Shown: piece after piece, positions 6,795 through 15,028 of the stretch
Numbering within the stretch: the stretch's first letter is position 1
How the letters are laid out: every line of letters begins with the position of its first letter
DNA from: a virus
Reading direction: 5' to 3' (one strand)
Length of the DNA: 37,795 nucleotides
IMG/VR virus record: IMGVR_UViG_3300047510_001496
Coordinates: 1 to 37,795 of that record
Made by a program: the position numbers and the translations under genes
Notes under the pieces: generated by a model
Seen by the model: the letters and a program-made list of their open reading frames with translations, nothing else
The model's database searches: none
Told to the model about the DNA's origin: nothing

Positions 6795-7292
6795 TCAATC
6801 ATTTTTTTGGAACTCTGCGTCTAAAACCTCCAGTTTTTCTTTCTTAGGCGCAGATGATTTATCGAATAACTTCGACATAATCTCGTCCCTAGTTGCTATC
6901 AAAACATTTGTAGTTTGAGGGAGTTTTGATAACATATCATTTCTAGAAGCTACTTCTAATTTTTTAACTTCTAAATTGTTTTTATTTTGTTTATTTTGTA
7001 AATTTATACTGTTAAGTGTTGATATGGCTTTTGATGTAGCGTTAATAAGTTGAGATAAAGAGCTTATTTCACGAGGATCATTTCCTCTTACAACACTATC
7101 TTTTAATGTTTGTACTGCATTTAAACTAGATTCTATTAATTCAGCAGTCTTCTTGTAAATGTAATCATTTACATTTTCGTCTGAAAGATTATTAATCTCT
7201 TCAGTATTAATGGGTATTATATTTTGACTTGCTGGTACTGAATCTGCTCGAAGCTGTTCAACAATGTCATCAATTTCATTTGAATCAGACAT
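6795..7292 (-). CDS. 16: Probable terminase small subunit, T4 gp16-like
   Basis: 165 residues, almost exactly T4 gp16 (164). The architecture matches by eye: an acidic N-terminal tail, a central pair of helices (about 45-120: YIYKKTAELIESSLNAV, RGNDPREISSLSQLINATSK), where DPREISSLSQLI can be laid on T4 SPRHMEVFATLM, and near the C-terminus a short block NVLIATRDEIMSKL (about 129-142) resembling T4 'ATVFMGSPTELMDEI'. Small terminases assemble as rings that recognise DNA and regulate gp17. The gene stands alone on the minus strand among plus-strand genes, behind a sigma70-like promoter and without a late box, which is odd for a packaging gene. The large terminase is not in the window. A different helical phage protein cannot be excluded. 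Confidence 0.55.
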   Translation of the reverse strand: MSDSNEIDDIVEQLRADSVPASQNIIPINTEEINNLSDENVNDYIYKKTAELIESSLNAVQTLKDSVVRGNDPREISSLSQLINATSKAISTLNSINLQNKQNKNNLEVKKLEVASRNDMLSKLPQTTNVLIATRDEIMSKLFDKSSAPKKEKLEVLDAEFQKND

Positions 7293-7299
7293 ATTTTAT

Positions 7300-7327
7300 A
7301 TTATATTACAACTATATACGATATCAA
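7300..7327 (-). promoter_or_regulatory. Sigma70-like promoter for the minus-strand gene
   Basis: On the minus strand: TTGATA (7327-7322), 16-base spacer, perfect TATAAT (7305-7300). The expected start, about 7 bases on, falls at 7293, next to the ATG at 7292, so this mRNA may also be leaderless. It is the best -35/-10 pair in the window. Confidence 0.55.
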
Positions 7328-7363
7328 TACTTATTAAAAATCGGGTGTATTTCACATTACATC

Positions 7364-7391
7364 TAGACTTTTTATCAATTTACGTTATTAT
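7364..7391 (+). promoter_or_regulatory. Weak sigma70-like promoter before dUTPase gene
   Basis: TAGACT (7364-7369), 16-base spacer, TATTAT (7386-7391), 9 bases before the ATG at 7401. The -35 is poor. Its main support is the divergent layout and the absence of a TAAATA box. Confidence 0.25.
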
Positions 7392-7400
7392 TATAAAAAT

Positions 7401-7859
7401 ATGGAACAACAATTAGTACCAGGTTTTCAACCTATTAAAATACACTTCATTAAAACTCATCCAGATGCTGAATTGCCTTCTAAAAAGAATCTTTCTGATA
7501 CAGGTTATGACCTAACCTCTGTAGAAGATATAGTAGTTCCAGCTAAAGGATCAGCAATAGTACCTATCGGGTTGAAAGTGGGAAAATTTGTTCAAGGTTT
7601 ATGGTATTTAATTTTACCAAGATCTGGTATGGGATTTAAACATGGTATTCAACCTCATTTAGGGGTTATAGATAATCCCTATCGAGGCAGTTTAGACGTC
7701 AAATTATACAACTTTTCAGATACTGACTATCAAGTACACAAAGGTGATCGCATAGCTCAAATTGCATATTTTCCTTTACTATGTATTGAACCAGAATGGA
7801 CGGAAGAAGCAGAAGAAACACAAAGAGGTGAAGACGGATTTGGAAGCTCAGGTAGATGA
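7401..7859 (+). CDS. dut: dUTP diphosphatase (trimeric dUTPase)
   Basis: 152 residues, standard size. All five family motifs are present: DTGYDL (33-38), PRSGMGFKHG (73-82), GVIDNPYRGSLDV (88-100, with the metal/base-binding D91 and Y94), KGDRIAQI (114-121) and the C-terminal RGEDGFGSSG (142-151) that closes over the triphosphate. The enzyme hydrolyses dUTP to dUMP and PPi, keeping uracil out of phage DNA and feeding dTMP synthesis. It acts as a trimer in the cytoplasm. Its stop overlaps the clamp-loader start (ATGA), so the two form a replication pair. A sigma70-like rather than late-type upstream region fits early or middle expression. Confidence 0.96.
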   Translation: MEQQLVPGFQPIKIHFIKTHPDAELPSKKNLSDTGYDLTSVEDIVVPAKGSAIVPIGLKVGKFVQGLWYLILPRSGMGFKHGIQPHLGVIDNPYRGSLDVKLYNFSDTDYQVHKGDRIAQIAYFPLLCIEPEWTEEAEETQRGEDGFGSSGR

Positions 7860-8785
7860 ACCATTATAATCAGCTTTGGGTAGAAAAATATCGACCTCAA
7901 AAATTAAATGAGGTTATTCTTTCACCGGAAATACAAAGTCATTTTACTTCTTTAAAAGAAGATATTCCTAATCTATTGTTCTACGGAAGTCCTGGCACTG
8001 GTAAAAGCACCTTAGCAAAAATTATAGTTAAAGACATTCTACAATGCCAATATCTTTATATTAATGCATCAGATGAAAACGGTATTGACACTATTCGTAA
8101 TAAAGTCATTAGCTTTGCTCAAACTAGATCTATAGATAGTAAAAAGAAAATTGTTATTCTTGAAGAAGCAGACGGTTTAACTGGTGAGAGTTTAAGAATA
8201 TTGCGCAATGTAATGGAAGAATATTGCGATACTACACGTTTTATATTAACAGCAAATTACATTAATAAGATTATAGAACCTATTCGATCCAGATGTGTTT
8301 TATTTAAATTGCATCCAGATTTAAAAGATTGTTTAAAAAGATGTATTTATATTCTTAAAGAAGAAGGTGTTAAGGTTTCACCAGATCAGAAAAATCTTCT
8401 ATTACCTTTTATAGAAAGTAGATATCCAGATTTACGTCGAATCATAAACGATTTACAAAAATTTTCAATAAACGGTGAATTGATTATTAAAGAAAACGAC
8501 AACATTTATGATATAAGTGAATATGTTATAAAGTCTTTAATAGAACGCAAAAATTCATTAGACATAAGAAAATATGTTATAGAATCTGAAAAGTTTTTTA
8601 ATAACGACTACCATCAATTATTAAGAGGTATGTTTGATTTTGTTTATATTTCACAAATACCAGATAATGTTAAAAAAATGATGGTATTAGAAATAGGCGA
8701 ATATATGTATAGAGACGCTTTCGTGTTAGATCACGAAATTAACTTTTTCTGCTGCGTATTAGCTTTAGAAAAATGTCTTAATTAA
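7856..8785 (+). CDS. 44: Sliding-clamp loader ATPase, T4 gp44-like
   Basis: 309 residues (T4 gp44: 319), AAA+ clamp-loader subunit of the RFC/gp44 type. It has WVEKYRPQKLNEVI at the N-terminus (RFC box), Walker A GSPGTGKST (44-52), Walker B VILEEAD (100-106), the sensor region RFILTANYINKIIEPI and the arginine-finger SRC at 145-147. With gp62 it opens the gp45 clamp and loads it at primer-template junctions, which also matters for late transcription in T4. The Walker B reads EEAD rather than the usual DEAD. Neither gp62 nor gp45 is in the window. Translation is coupled to the dUTPase by a 4-base overlap. The stop overlaps the stop of the opposing gene at a TTAA. Confidence 0.92.
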   Translation: MNHYNQLWVEKYRPQKLNEVILSPEIQSHFTSLKEDIPNLLFYGSPGTGKSTLAKIIVKDILQCQYLYINASDENGIDTIRNKVISFAQTRSIDSKKKIVILEEADGLTGESLRILRNVMEEYCDTTRFILTANYINKIIEPIRSRCVLFKLHPDLKDCLKRCIYILKEEGVKVSPDQKNLLLPFIESRYPDLRRIINDLQKFSINGELIIKENDNIYDISEYVIKSLIERKNSLDIRKYVIESEKFFNNDYHQLLRGMFDFVYISQIPDNVKKMMVLEIGEYMYRDAFVLDHEINFFCCVLALEKCLN

Positions 8786-9333
8786 GCGTATCTTTTATCT
8801 ACAGCAGGTGAAGCTGGGATAGATGTGTTTTTAGTTGGTAACATATTATCCACAGGTTGATTGCCTAAATCAGATTCTAATTTAAACACCTTGGCATTAG
8901 AGCCGATAGGCCTTTCATATTTATTAGGCACTCCATCAACCGGTGGTAAATTGATACCATAGTCTTTAACAGACACATAATCCCAATTTCCAGGTACTGT
9001 AAATTCACCCATCTCTGTAGGCCATTGAACGGTTCTAGGATCACAACGTAAAACTAGATAAGTTTGCCCAACACCTTCGTTATCGTTTGAATCTTTGTAA
9101 TTTGCATAGCTGTCTCCGACAACTCTCTTGATAAAGAAAAGAACTTCATTATCTATTAGCTCTTTTAAAAACTTCGTAAAATTTTCATGACCGGCATAGT
9201 GCTGTTTAAAGTAATCACTTTTTAAAAATTCCGGTTTAATAGTGATAGGAGTGCCTTCTCTAAATCCACCGTTAGAAAAATGAGTAAAGGCAGTCTCAAA
9301 TAAGGTTTCAAATTTGTTATATTTTTGATTCAT
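8782..9333 (-). CDS. Unknown protein, probably late/structural
   Basis: 183 residues, not recognised with confidence. The first 70 residues (FETLFETAFTHFSNGGFREG, then KFLKELID) look helical. The middle (about 70-140) contains GQTYLVLRCDPRTVQWP and VPGNWDYVSVKDYG, probably beta structure. The C-terminal 45 residues are Pro/Asn/Ser-rich and likely disordered. The gene is divergent from gp25 and shares its palindromic late-type promoter, which argues for a late, possibly virion or assembly role. Its end overlaps the clamp-loader stop tail to tail. I recall similar proteins in marine T4-like phages but cannot name the function. Confidence 0.6.
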   Translation of the reverse strand: MNQKYNKFETLFETAFTHFSNGGFREGTPITIKPEFLKSDYFKQHYAGHENFTKFLKELIDNEVLFFIKRVVGDSYANYKDSNDNEGVGQTYLVLRCDPRTVQWPTEMGEFTVPGNWDYVSVKDYGINLPPVDGVPNKYERPIGSNAKVFKLESDLGNQPVDNMLPTKNTSIPASPAVDKRYA

Positions 9334-9348
9334 ATATAGTATGTTAGA

Positions 9349-9363
9349 CCTAAATATTTATCC
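9349..9363. promoter_or_regulatory. Palindromic bidirectional late-type promoter
   Basis: The core TAAATATTTA (9351-9360) is a perfect palindrome. Plus strand: CCTAAATA (9349-9356), expected start near 9362, 6 nt before the ATG at 9368. Minus strand: GATAAATA (9362-9355), expected start near 9349, about 16 nt before the ATG at 9333. It therefore serves both divergent genes and places the upstream ATG at 9341 outside the late transcript. Confidence 0.6.
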
Positions 9364-9367
9364 GGAT

Positions 9368-9877
9368 ATGGCAACAATTTACATAGATAATTTAGTAAAA
9401 CCGCGTCAAACGAATTCTCCATACAATTTTCCAGCTAAAGAAACCCCATTAGAAGACAACATTTATGCTGATTTACATTTAGATTTAAAGCTTAAACGCA
9501 AATTGGGTGTAGGAGACGAACCGGCTAATTCATCAGATATAATATCAGATACAGATACAGACGCTATAAGAAATTCTTTATATAATTTGTTTACAACAAG
9601 ACCTGGGCAAAAATTATTAACACCAGCGTTTGGTTCTAATTTAGAACAATTTTTATTTGAGTCTGTTAATGAATTGAATGCCAGAGTCATAGGTGATACG
9701 ATCTACACATCCATAAGAAGATTTGAACCTAGAGTAGAAGTTTTAAAAGTACAAGTAACACCTAATCCAGATGAAAATTTGTATAGAGTGTTATTTGTCT
9801 ATAAGTTATTAAATATGGGTGAAAACCAAACGTTTTCTATCCAAATAGAATCTAATAATAATATAACAATTGTATGA
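9368..9877 (+). CDS. 25: Baseplate wedge subunit, T4 gp25-like
   Basis: 169 residues from ATG 9368 (178 if the ATG at 9341 is used). I chose 9368 because 9341 lies upstream of the late-type promoter and because MATIYIDN is a more natural start than MLDLNIYPD. The gp25/lysozyme-like wedge signature is clear: DAIRNSLYNLFTTRPGQK, LTPAFGSNLEQFLFE, TIYTSIRRFEPRVEV with the conserved EPR, and NLYRVLFVYKL. gp25 is the conserved core of contractile-tail baseplates (T4 gp25, TssE in T6SS) and joins gp6, gp7 and gp53 in each wedge. Its stop overlaps the gp6 start by four bases (ATGA). Confidence 0.92.
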   Translation: MATIYIDNLVKPRQTNSPYNFPAKETPLEDNIYADLHLDLKLKRKLGVGDEPANSSDIISDTDTDAIRNSLYNLFTTRPGQKLLTPAFGSNLEQFLFESVNELNARVIGDTIYTSIRRFEPRVEVLKVQVTPNPDENLYRVLFVYKLLNMGENQTFSIQIESNNNITIV

Positions 9878-11679
9878 GCCAATATATAGTAGAAACAAAT
9901 AAAAATTCTTACGTAACTTTTGACCCAATTAGTTTAAGGGACGTAATAATTAACCGTCTTAATCAAGGTCAGGTGTTCACAGACCAAAATTACCAAGGCT
10001 CAAACCTATCTGCTTTGATAGATATTATAAGTTATACATTTAGTACACTTTTATTTTATTTAAACAAAACCTCATCTGAGAGTATGTTTTCAGAAGCTCA
10101 AATCTATGAAAACATGAACCGCATTGTTAAACTTTTAAATTACAAACCTATAGGAAGACTAACTCAAAATGTTGGATTTGGATTAACCGCTTCTGGCAAT
10201 TTACTTGCTGGTAATTATGCAATACCTCGTTACAGTTATGTTACAATAGGTGGAACAAACTATTCTATTAATCAAGATGTCTCATTTACCAAGAATGTAG
10301 ATGAGGAAGAAGTTATAACCAGCTTATCAAACAATTACTTGATTTATCAAGGAGCGTTTGAAGAATATCCTACATACGTAGCAGCTGGTATAGAAAATGA
10401 AGTCATATATTTAACATTACCAGACAACACCCAAATAGACCATTTTAATATTTTTGTATATGTTAAACCACAAAACGCAGCTAAGTGGGAAAGGTGGAAT
10501 ATAGTTTCTGATCTTTTTCTTACCAAAAGTAATGATAAAGTTTATGAAACACGTTTTAATGAAAACAAAAGATATGAGGTTTTATTTGGTGATGGTATAA
10601 ACGGTAAAAAATTAAATGAAAGCGATCAAGTTGCTATATATTATCTGCACATTAATCCAACAGCAGGACCTTTAGGAAGCAATGCTTTAGATAACGCTGT
10701 AGTAGTACCTTTTAATTCTTTAAGATTTAATGAAATATTAGATGATACCTTAGAATCTTTTGGAGCTTATTTATCACCCCAACAAATGGGTTTTATAAGA
10801 TTTTCAAACCCATATCCGTCAACTGAATATGTCCCAGAAGAAAACGTAGATTCTCTACGTAAAAATGCACCACAAAAATTCCGTTCTCAATTTCGTTTGG
10901 TAACAGTTCAAGATTATGAAGCATATTTTAGAACCAATTTTGGTAGTTTTATAGCAGACGTTAAAGTAGTGGATAATGATTCATATTTAAATAATCATTT
11001 AAAATATTTGTATAATATAGGTTTAAAAAATCCTCAAACACAAAATCAAATTTTATATAATCAAATTAAATTTGCAAATAGTTGCAATTTTAACAATTTA
11101 TATGTATACAGTGTTCCACAAAGCGAAAATCAATTGTACCTGTCTCCTCCTCAAAAAGAAATAATTTTAGATCGCATACAAGAAGTCAAAACTATAACTT
11201 CTCAAATTGTAAACATGGACCCAGTTTACATGAATTTAGCTTTTTACGTTCAAGCACCAAACCAAAAACCAACCATAGCTGACATAGAAGCCAGTAAATT
11301 ATTAGTAACTAAAGAGTTAACCACAAGAAGATCAGACTCTTCAATTATATCAGAAGTTGCATCGGTTATAAGAAACAATTTCAATCGTAAAGTTTCTAGA
11401 TTAGGCCAAAAAATAGATTTATATCAATTAGCAGCAGATATATTACAAATCGACGGAGTCAATAGTATTCAAACTTATAGATCAGACTATCAAGTTTATA
11501 ATAACGGTATAACATTGTTGATATGGAATAACACATATCCAGATCAAGACGTTGAGACATATTCTCAAAATATTCAATTTGAAAATTTTAAATATCCTAT
11601 TTTCTACGATATAAACAATTTAGAAGAATATATTCAAATAAACACTCAACAACCTTCGATAAAAGCCGTTGAATTTTAA
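9874..11679 (+). CDS. 6: Baseplate wedge protein, T4 gp6-like
   Basis: 601 residues (T4 gp6: 660). Baseplate_J/gp6-type protein: an N-terminal part with LSALIDIISYTFSTLLFYLNKTSSE, where the early 'D.I...F..' helix and long hydrophobic stretches match gp6 homologues, a central beta region with YEVLFGDGINGKKL (the recurrent FGDG of the J family), and a C-terminal part beginning FRSQFRLVTVQDYEAYFRTNFG followed by VYMNLAFYVQAP. gp6 dimers form the inner ring of the T4 baseplate and hold the wedges together. It is translationally coupled to gp25 upstream. The next gene starts 13 bases after its stop. Confidence 0.88.
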   Translation: MSQYIVETNKNSYVTFDPISLRDVIINRLNQGQVFTDQNYQGSNLSALIDIISYTFSTLLFYLNKTSSESMFSEAQIYENMNRIVKLLNYKPIGRLTQNVGFGLTASGNLLAGNYAIPRYSYVTIGGTNYSINQDVSFTKNVDEEEVITSLSNNYLIYQGAFEEYPTYVAAGIENEVIYLTLPDNTQIDHFNIFVYVKPQNAAKWERWNIVSDLFLTKSNDKVYETRFNENKRYEVLFGDGINGKKLNESDQVAIYYLHINPTAGPLGSNALDNAVVVPFNSLRFNEILDDTLESFGAYLSPQQMGFIRFSNPYPSTEYVPEENVDSLRKNAPQKFRSQFRLVTVQDYEAYFRTNFGSFIADVKVVDNDSYLNNHLKYLYNIGLKNPQTQNQILYNQIKFANSCNFNNLYVYSVPQSENQLYLSPPQKEIILDRIQEVKTITSQIVNMDPVYMNLAFYVQAPNQKPTIADIEASKLLVTKELTTRRSDSSIISEVASVIRNNFNRKVSRLGQKIDLYQLAADILQIDGVNSIQTYRSDYQVYNNGITLLIWNNTYPDQDVETYSQNIQFENFKYPIFYDINNLEEYIQINTQQPSIKAVEF

Positions 11680-11692
11680 TTTCTTATAAGCC

Positions 11693-14600
11693 ATGCAAGT
11701 CAGTTTCACGGTTAATAAATTTCAAGGTTATGCCGGAGCAACAGAATTTACTTTTAATTCTACTCCAGTACCGGCTGTTAATGAAACTGTCCAAAGCATT
11801 TTATGGGATTTTGGTGACGGTACGTACAGCCAGGTAGAAGATCCAGCTCACATTTATTATTATCCGGGAATTTATAAAGTTACTTGTAATGTCTATGGTA
11901 AAACCACAACTGGAACTTCTACATTAGCTCAATATACGAGTTCTTTAAGAGTTAATTTATATGTAAACGAATCAATTTATTTTGATTACGTGCCACCACC
12001 AACTTTTGCTAGCCACTATAATAGATATCCCTTTAGGGTACACATAACTTCACCTTATTTAGGTGATCATTATGTAGATTTAGGTGCTCAATACTCTCGC
12101 AGTTATCAACATCAAGATCCGCAAAATAAGTGGTCATTTTTAAGACCAGAATGGAAATTTTTAGACTTAAATGGGAATATAATTCAAAGTGTCAAAACTA
12201 CAGACACTCCTATAAAAGTTAATAAGGAAGGGCAGATAGATCCTAACGGAGCAGTAGTTGGTGTATCTGGATATGCAGAATTTTATTTTATTGATGATAT
12301 ATTTAATTTTGATTTAGCTGTTAACCAGCAACCTTATACAACTATATTAGCAACATTACAAACTAGTGCCACTAGAGGTTTTAATGACGGATTTAATACA
12401 GATAAAGATTTGCCAGGATTTGCAAATAGTTTAGCAGAAGCAATATGCCCTTATATATCACTTTGGAGACCTCCCCAATATCTAAGAATAACAGAAAACG
12501 GGTTAAGAGAATATGCAAATCCTAGATGGGTAGGAGCTAAAAATCCTATAATAATATATTCTGCTTATAAAGGAAGTGATTATCCGGATGAATGGATAGA
12601 CGGCAATGGAGTTAAATTATACAACCCAGAAAGCAACTTCTCTCACAATTTTCCTTTAACCAATGATAAGGCAGTTAATTTATCTGTAACTCTAACTGGT
12701 GTAAGTTCATTTTTTGTACCATCCTCGACTGTCATTTTATGGACAGACGGAACTGGATATAAAGTTCCTGGTTATTATAAAGGACATTTTGAAACTTCAA
12801 ATCCATCTTCTTCTCAATTTGCAATTATTACAGCCGGTTGTTTTATACCAACGCCAGATATATCAGCAAATTATATTAATCCAGTTTTATGGTTATCTAA
12901 CCCAGAAGCCGGTATGGTCGCTACAGTTCAATATCAATTTCAAACCAGTTTAAGTGACATATCAACCCGCAATTTAAATTTAGCACAAGTCCATGCTTTT
13001 GATGCTCCTATTATACTAGAACCAGATTTTTCTAAAGATCCTATGTCTTTATCTGGATTCCACGGAATCAATAGCATAGCAGCATTACCAGCTCCTCATT
13101 TTCATGCGTGGGCAAGTGATGGTGAAATGAACATGCTATATAGATTTGCAACTACTGGGCATATTTTATGTGCTGTAGATATTAATAATATAGTTAGAGA
13201 AAATGGTCTTGGATTTGCCTCACAAAATCAAGTATCACCCGCATCAATAGCTTTAGACGGTAATCGAAATATTTGGATGACGTTGTATGATACAGTTTCA
13301 GTTCTTAAATTCGATCCAGCAGGCAATTTTCTTTTCGCAGCACATCCTCTTAACACTATTGGATATGCTCTACCATCTGGAGCAAATATGTTACCTTCTA
13401 TGGAAGAATTTAGCAGATTTGATCAAGAGTCTTATTTTTATGATGCCACAGAAGAAGACGTTAACCTAATAGAACCTACCTGTATAGAAACTGACATATA
13501 CGATAATGTATGGGTTACCTATTCAAACACTTATAGTGGATTTTTAATAAAGTATAATACAAATGGTGTTTTACAATTCTATTACAACTACCCAATTCAA
13601 TATCATCCACAAGATATAATTTCAGATAGAGATGGCAATGTTTGGGTTGCAGTGTCTCACATTTCTTACGGAGATAGAGGAACTATAGAAAAAAGAGACA
13701 CAACAGGAAATGTTATAAGTTCTTTTGGACCTTTTAGATCACCCAATAATATTACATTAGATGTATCTCAAAATTTATGGTTTACCCAAAGCTATAACTG
13801 GATAGGTCGTATTAATAATAGGAATAGTACAGTTAGATCTTTACAACTATCTGGTAATAGATGGGATATCAACTCAAATATACCAGATTGGATATATCCA
13901 GCTGATAACACAGACGAAACTGCATTTGAAGGTATAGCGTCTGATATAAGAAATAAAATATATGTTCTCAATTCTGTTGAGAATCAAATGTATGTTGTAA
14001 ATGCTAATACTTTTGCTTTTGAAAATAGATTTTACATAAACCCTCAAGGATTTACATATTTCTTAAATGATCAATACGAATCTACTCAAGTAGGATATAA
14101 CGTATGGAGTAAATCATTACAGGCTCAAGGTGATTGGTCCGGATGGAGATGGGTTAATAAATATGGTCCGACTAAATTGCCACAATATACTTTAACAAAT
14201 ACATCAACCTTTTATCTAACCGGTGAATCTAATTGGTTAACTTTTAATACTTCTAATCCTTATGATATATTTAAAGTTAATGAAGACCATGACCTACCAG
14301 ATCAAATGTATAAAATGGCTTTTATGCCTTCTTTGATTGATAGCCCATTTTTGTTTAATACATTTTTAGGTTCCATTTTCGGAAAATATCCATTTGAACA
14401 CGATGATTTGGGTGTTGAGAGTTATGAAAAGATTGCCAATTTTGTCGAAAATCAAACAGATTTAGATTATTGTAATATAGATCAATTATATAGTTTAGCT
14501 GAACAAGTTGATTTAGATACAGATGATTTTATTCTTAAATATCCTCCAGCTATTAAACGATTAATGGATTTAGCAAGCGTTAATCAATCTCGATTATGGG

Positions 14601-15028
14601 GTGGTCGTTTGTTAAATCAAAACAATTTTGCAGTTCCAAGCGATAAGGGAGTCTTAAACAGAGGAGAACCTCTTACAACAGCAACATATTTCGTTTCTGC
14701 AGGCACTCCTGTTATATTAAAAACTAAATCTTTAAATTCTTATAAATACATTCCTACAGGTTTAATATACGGATTATCTGGGTATAGTTTAAATATGTTA
14801 GCGACTTCCATTGGTTTAGATCCTATTACATGGGATCAGTATTATGAATTTTATTCATTTATACCAGGTTCAGATAATACACAAATTGAAGGGATCATTG
14901 ATTGGGATAACCCACAAACTACATTAAACGAGACCTTATCATCAGAACACGAATGGCTTGGCGAAGAAAAAGTTTTAGAGACCATGTTTTCTTATTATCT
15001 ATATAAGGGACTTGGTTTATTAGAATGA
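11693..15028 (+). CDS. Large baseplate wedge-like protein with PKD and beta-propeller domains
   Basis: 1111 residues, similar in size and place to T4 gp7 (1032), directly after gp6. Residues 1-95 are a PKD domain with the classical WDFGDG (38-43) followed by a YYYPGIYKV strand. About 457-800 carries NHL/Vgb-like propeller blades with recurring 'N.wv...D..v.KfD..G' units such as NIWMTLYDTVSVLKFDPAG and NVWVAVSH. GDWSGW (813-818) then closes the propeller, and a matching GDFSGY is found in the protein at 31853. The C-terminal 240 residues (FLFNTFLGSIFGKYPFEHDD, YEKIANFVENQTDLDYC, then LWGG) look like a baseplate attachment domain. I infer a wedge protein that has gained surface-exposed modules. 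The gp7 equivalence is positional. No late box is seen, so it is probably cotranscribed with 25-6. Confidence 0.65.
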   Translation: MQVSFTVNKFQGYAGATEFTFNSTPVPAVNETVQSILWDFGDGTYSQVEDPAHIYYYPGIYKVTCNVYGKTTTGTSTLAQYTSSLRVNLYVNESIYFDYVPPPTFASHYNRYPFRVHITSPYLGDHYVDLGAQYSRSYQHQDPQNKWSFLRPEWKFLDLNGNIIQSVKTTDTPIKVNKEGQIDPNGAVVGVSGYAEFYFIDDIFNFDLAVNQQPYTTILATLQTSATRGFNDGFNTDKDLPGFANSLAEAICPYISLWRPPQYLRITENGLREYANPRWVGAKNPIIIYSAYKGSDYPDEWIDGNGVKLYNPESNFSHNFPLTNDKAVNLSVTLTGVSSFFVPSSTVILWTDGTGYKVPGYYKGHFETSNPSSSQFAIITAGCFIPTPDISANYINPVLWLSNPEAGMVATVQYQFQTSLSDISTRNLNLAQVHAFDAPIILEPDFSKDPMSLSGFHGINSIAALPAPHFHAWASDGEMNMLYRFATTGHILCAVDINNIVRENGLGFASQNQVSPASIALDGNRNIWMTLYDTVSVLKFDPAGNFLFAAHPLNTIGYALPSGANMLPSMEEFSRFDQESYFYDATEEDVNLIEPTCIETDIYDNVWVTYSNTYSGFLIKYNTNGVLQFYYNYPIQYHPQDIISDRDGNVWVAVSHISYGDRGTIEKRDTTGNVISSFGPFRSPNNITLDVSQNLWFTQSYNWIGRINNRNSTVRSLQLSGNRWDINSNIPDWIYPADNTDETAFEGIASDIRNKIYVLNSVENQMYVVNANTFAFENRFYINPQGFTYFLNDQYESTQVGYNVWSKSLQAQGDWSGWRWVNKYGPTKLPQYTLTNTSTFYLTGESNWLTFNTSNPYDIFKVNEDHDLPDQMYKMAFMPSLIDSPFLFNTFLGSIFGKYPFEHDDLGVESYEKIANFVENQTDLDYCNIDQLYSLAEQVDLDTDDFILKYPPAIKRLMDLASVNQSRLWGGRLLNQNNFAVPSDKGVLNRGEPLTTATYFVSAGTPVILKTKSLNSYKYIPTGLIYGLSGYSLNMLATSIGLDPITWDQYYEFYSFIPGSDNTQIEGIIDWDNPQTTLNETLSSEHEWLGEEKVLETMFSYYLYKGLGLLE

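Noticed and set aside
9341-9367. Upstream ATG start of the gp25 gene
   Set aside because: It would add MLDLNIYPD encoded by the promoter element itself and lies before the predicted late transcription start. The ATG at 9368 is preferred.
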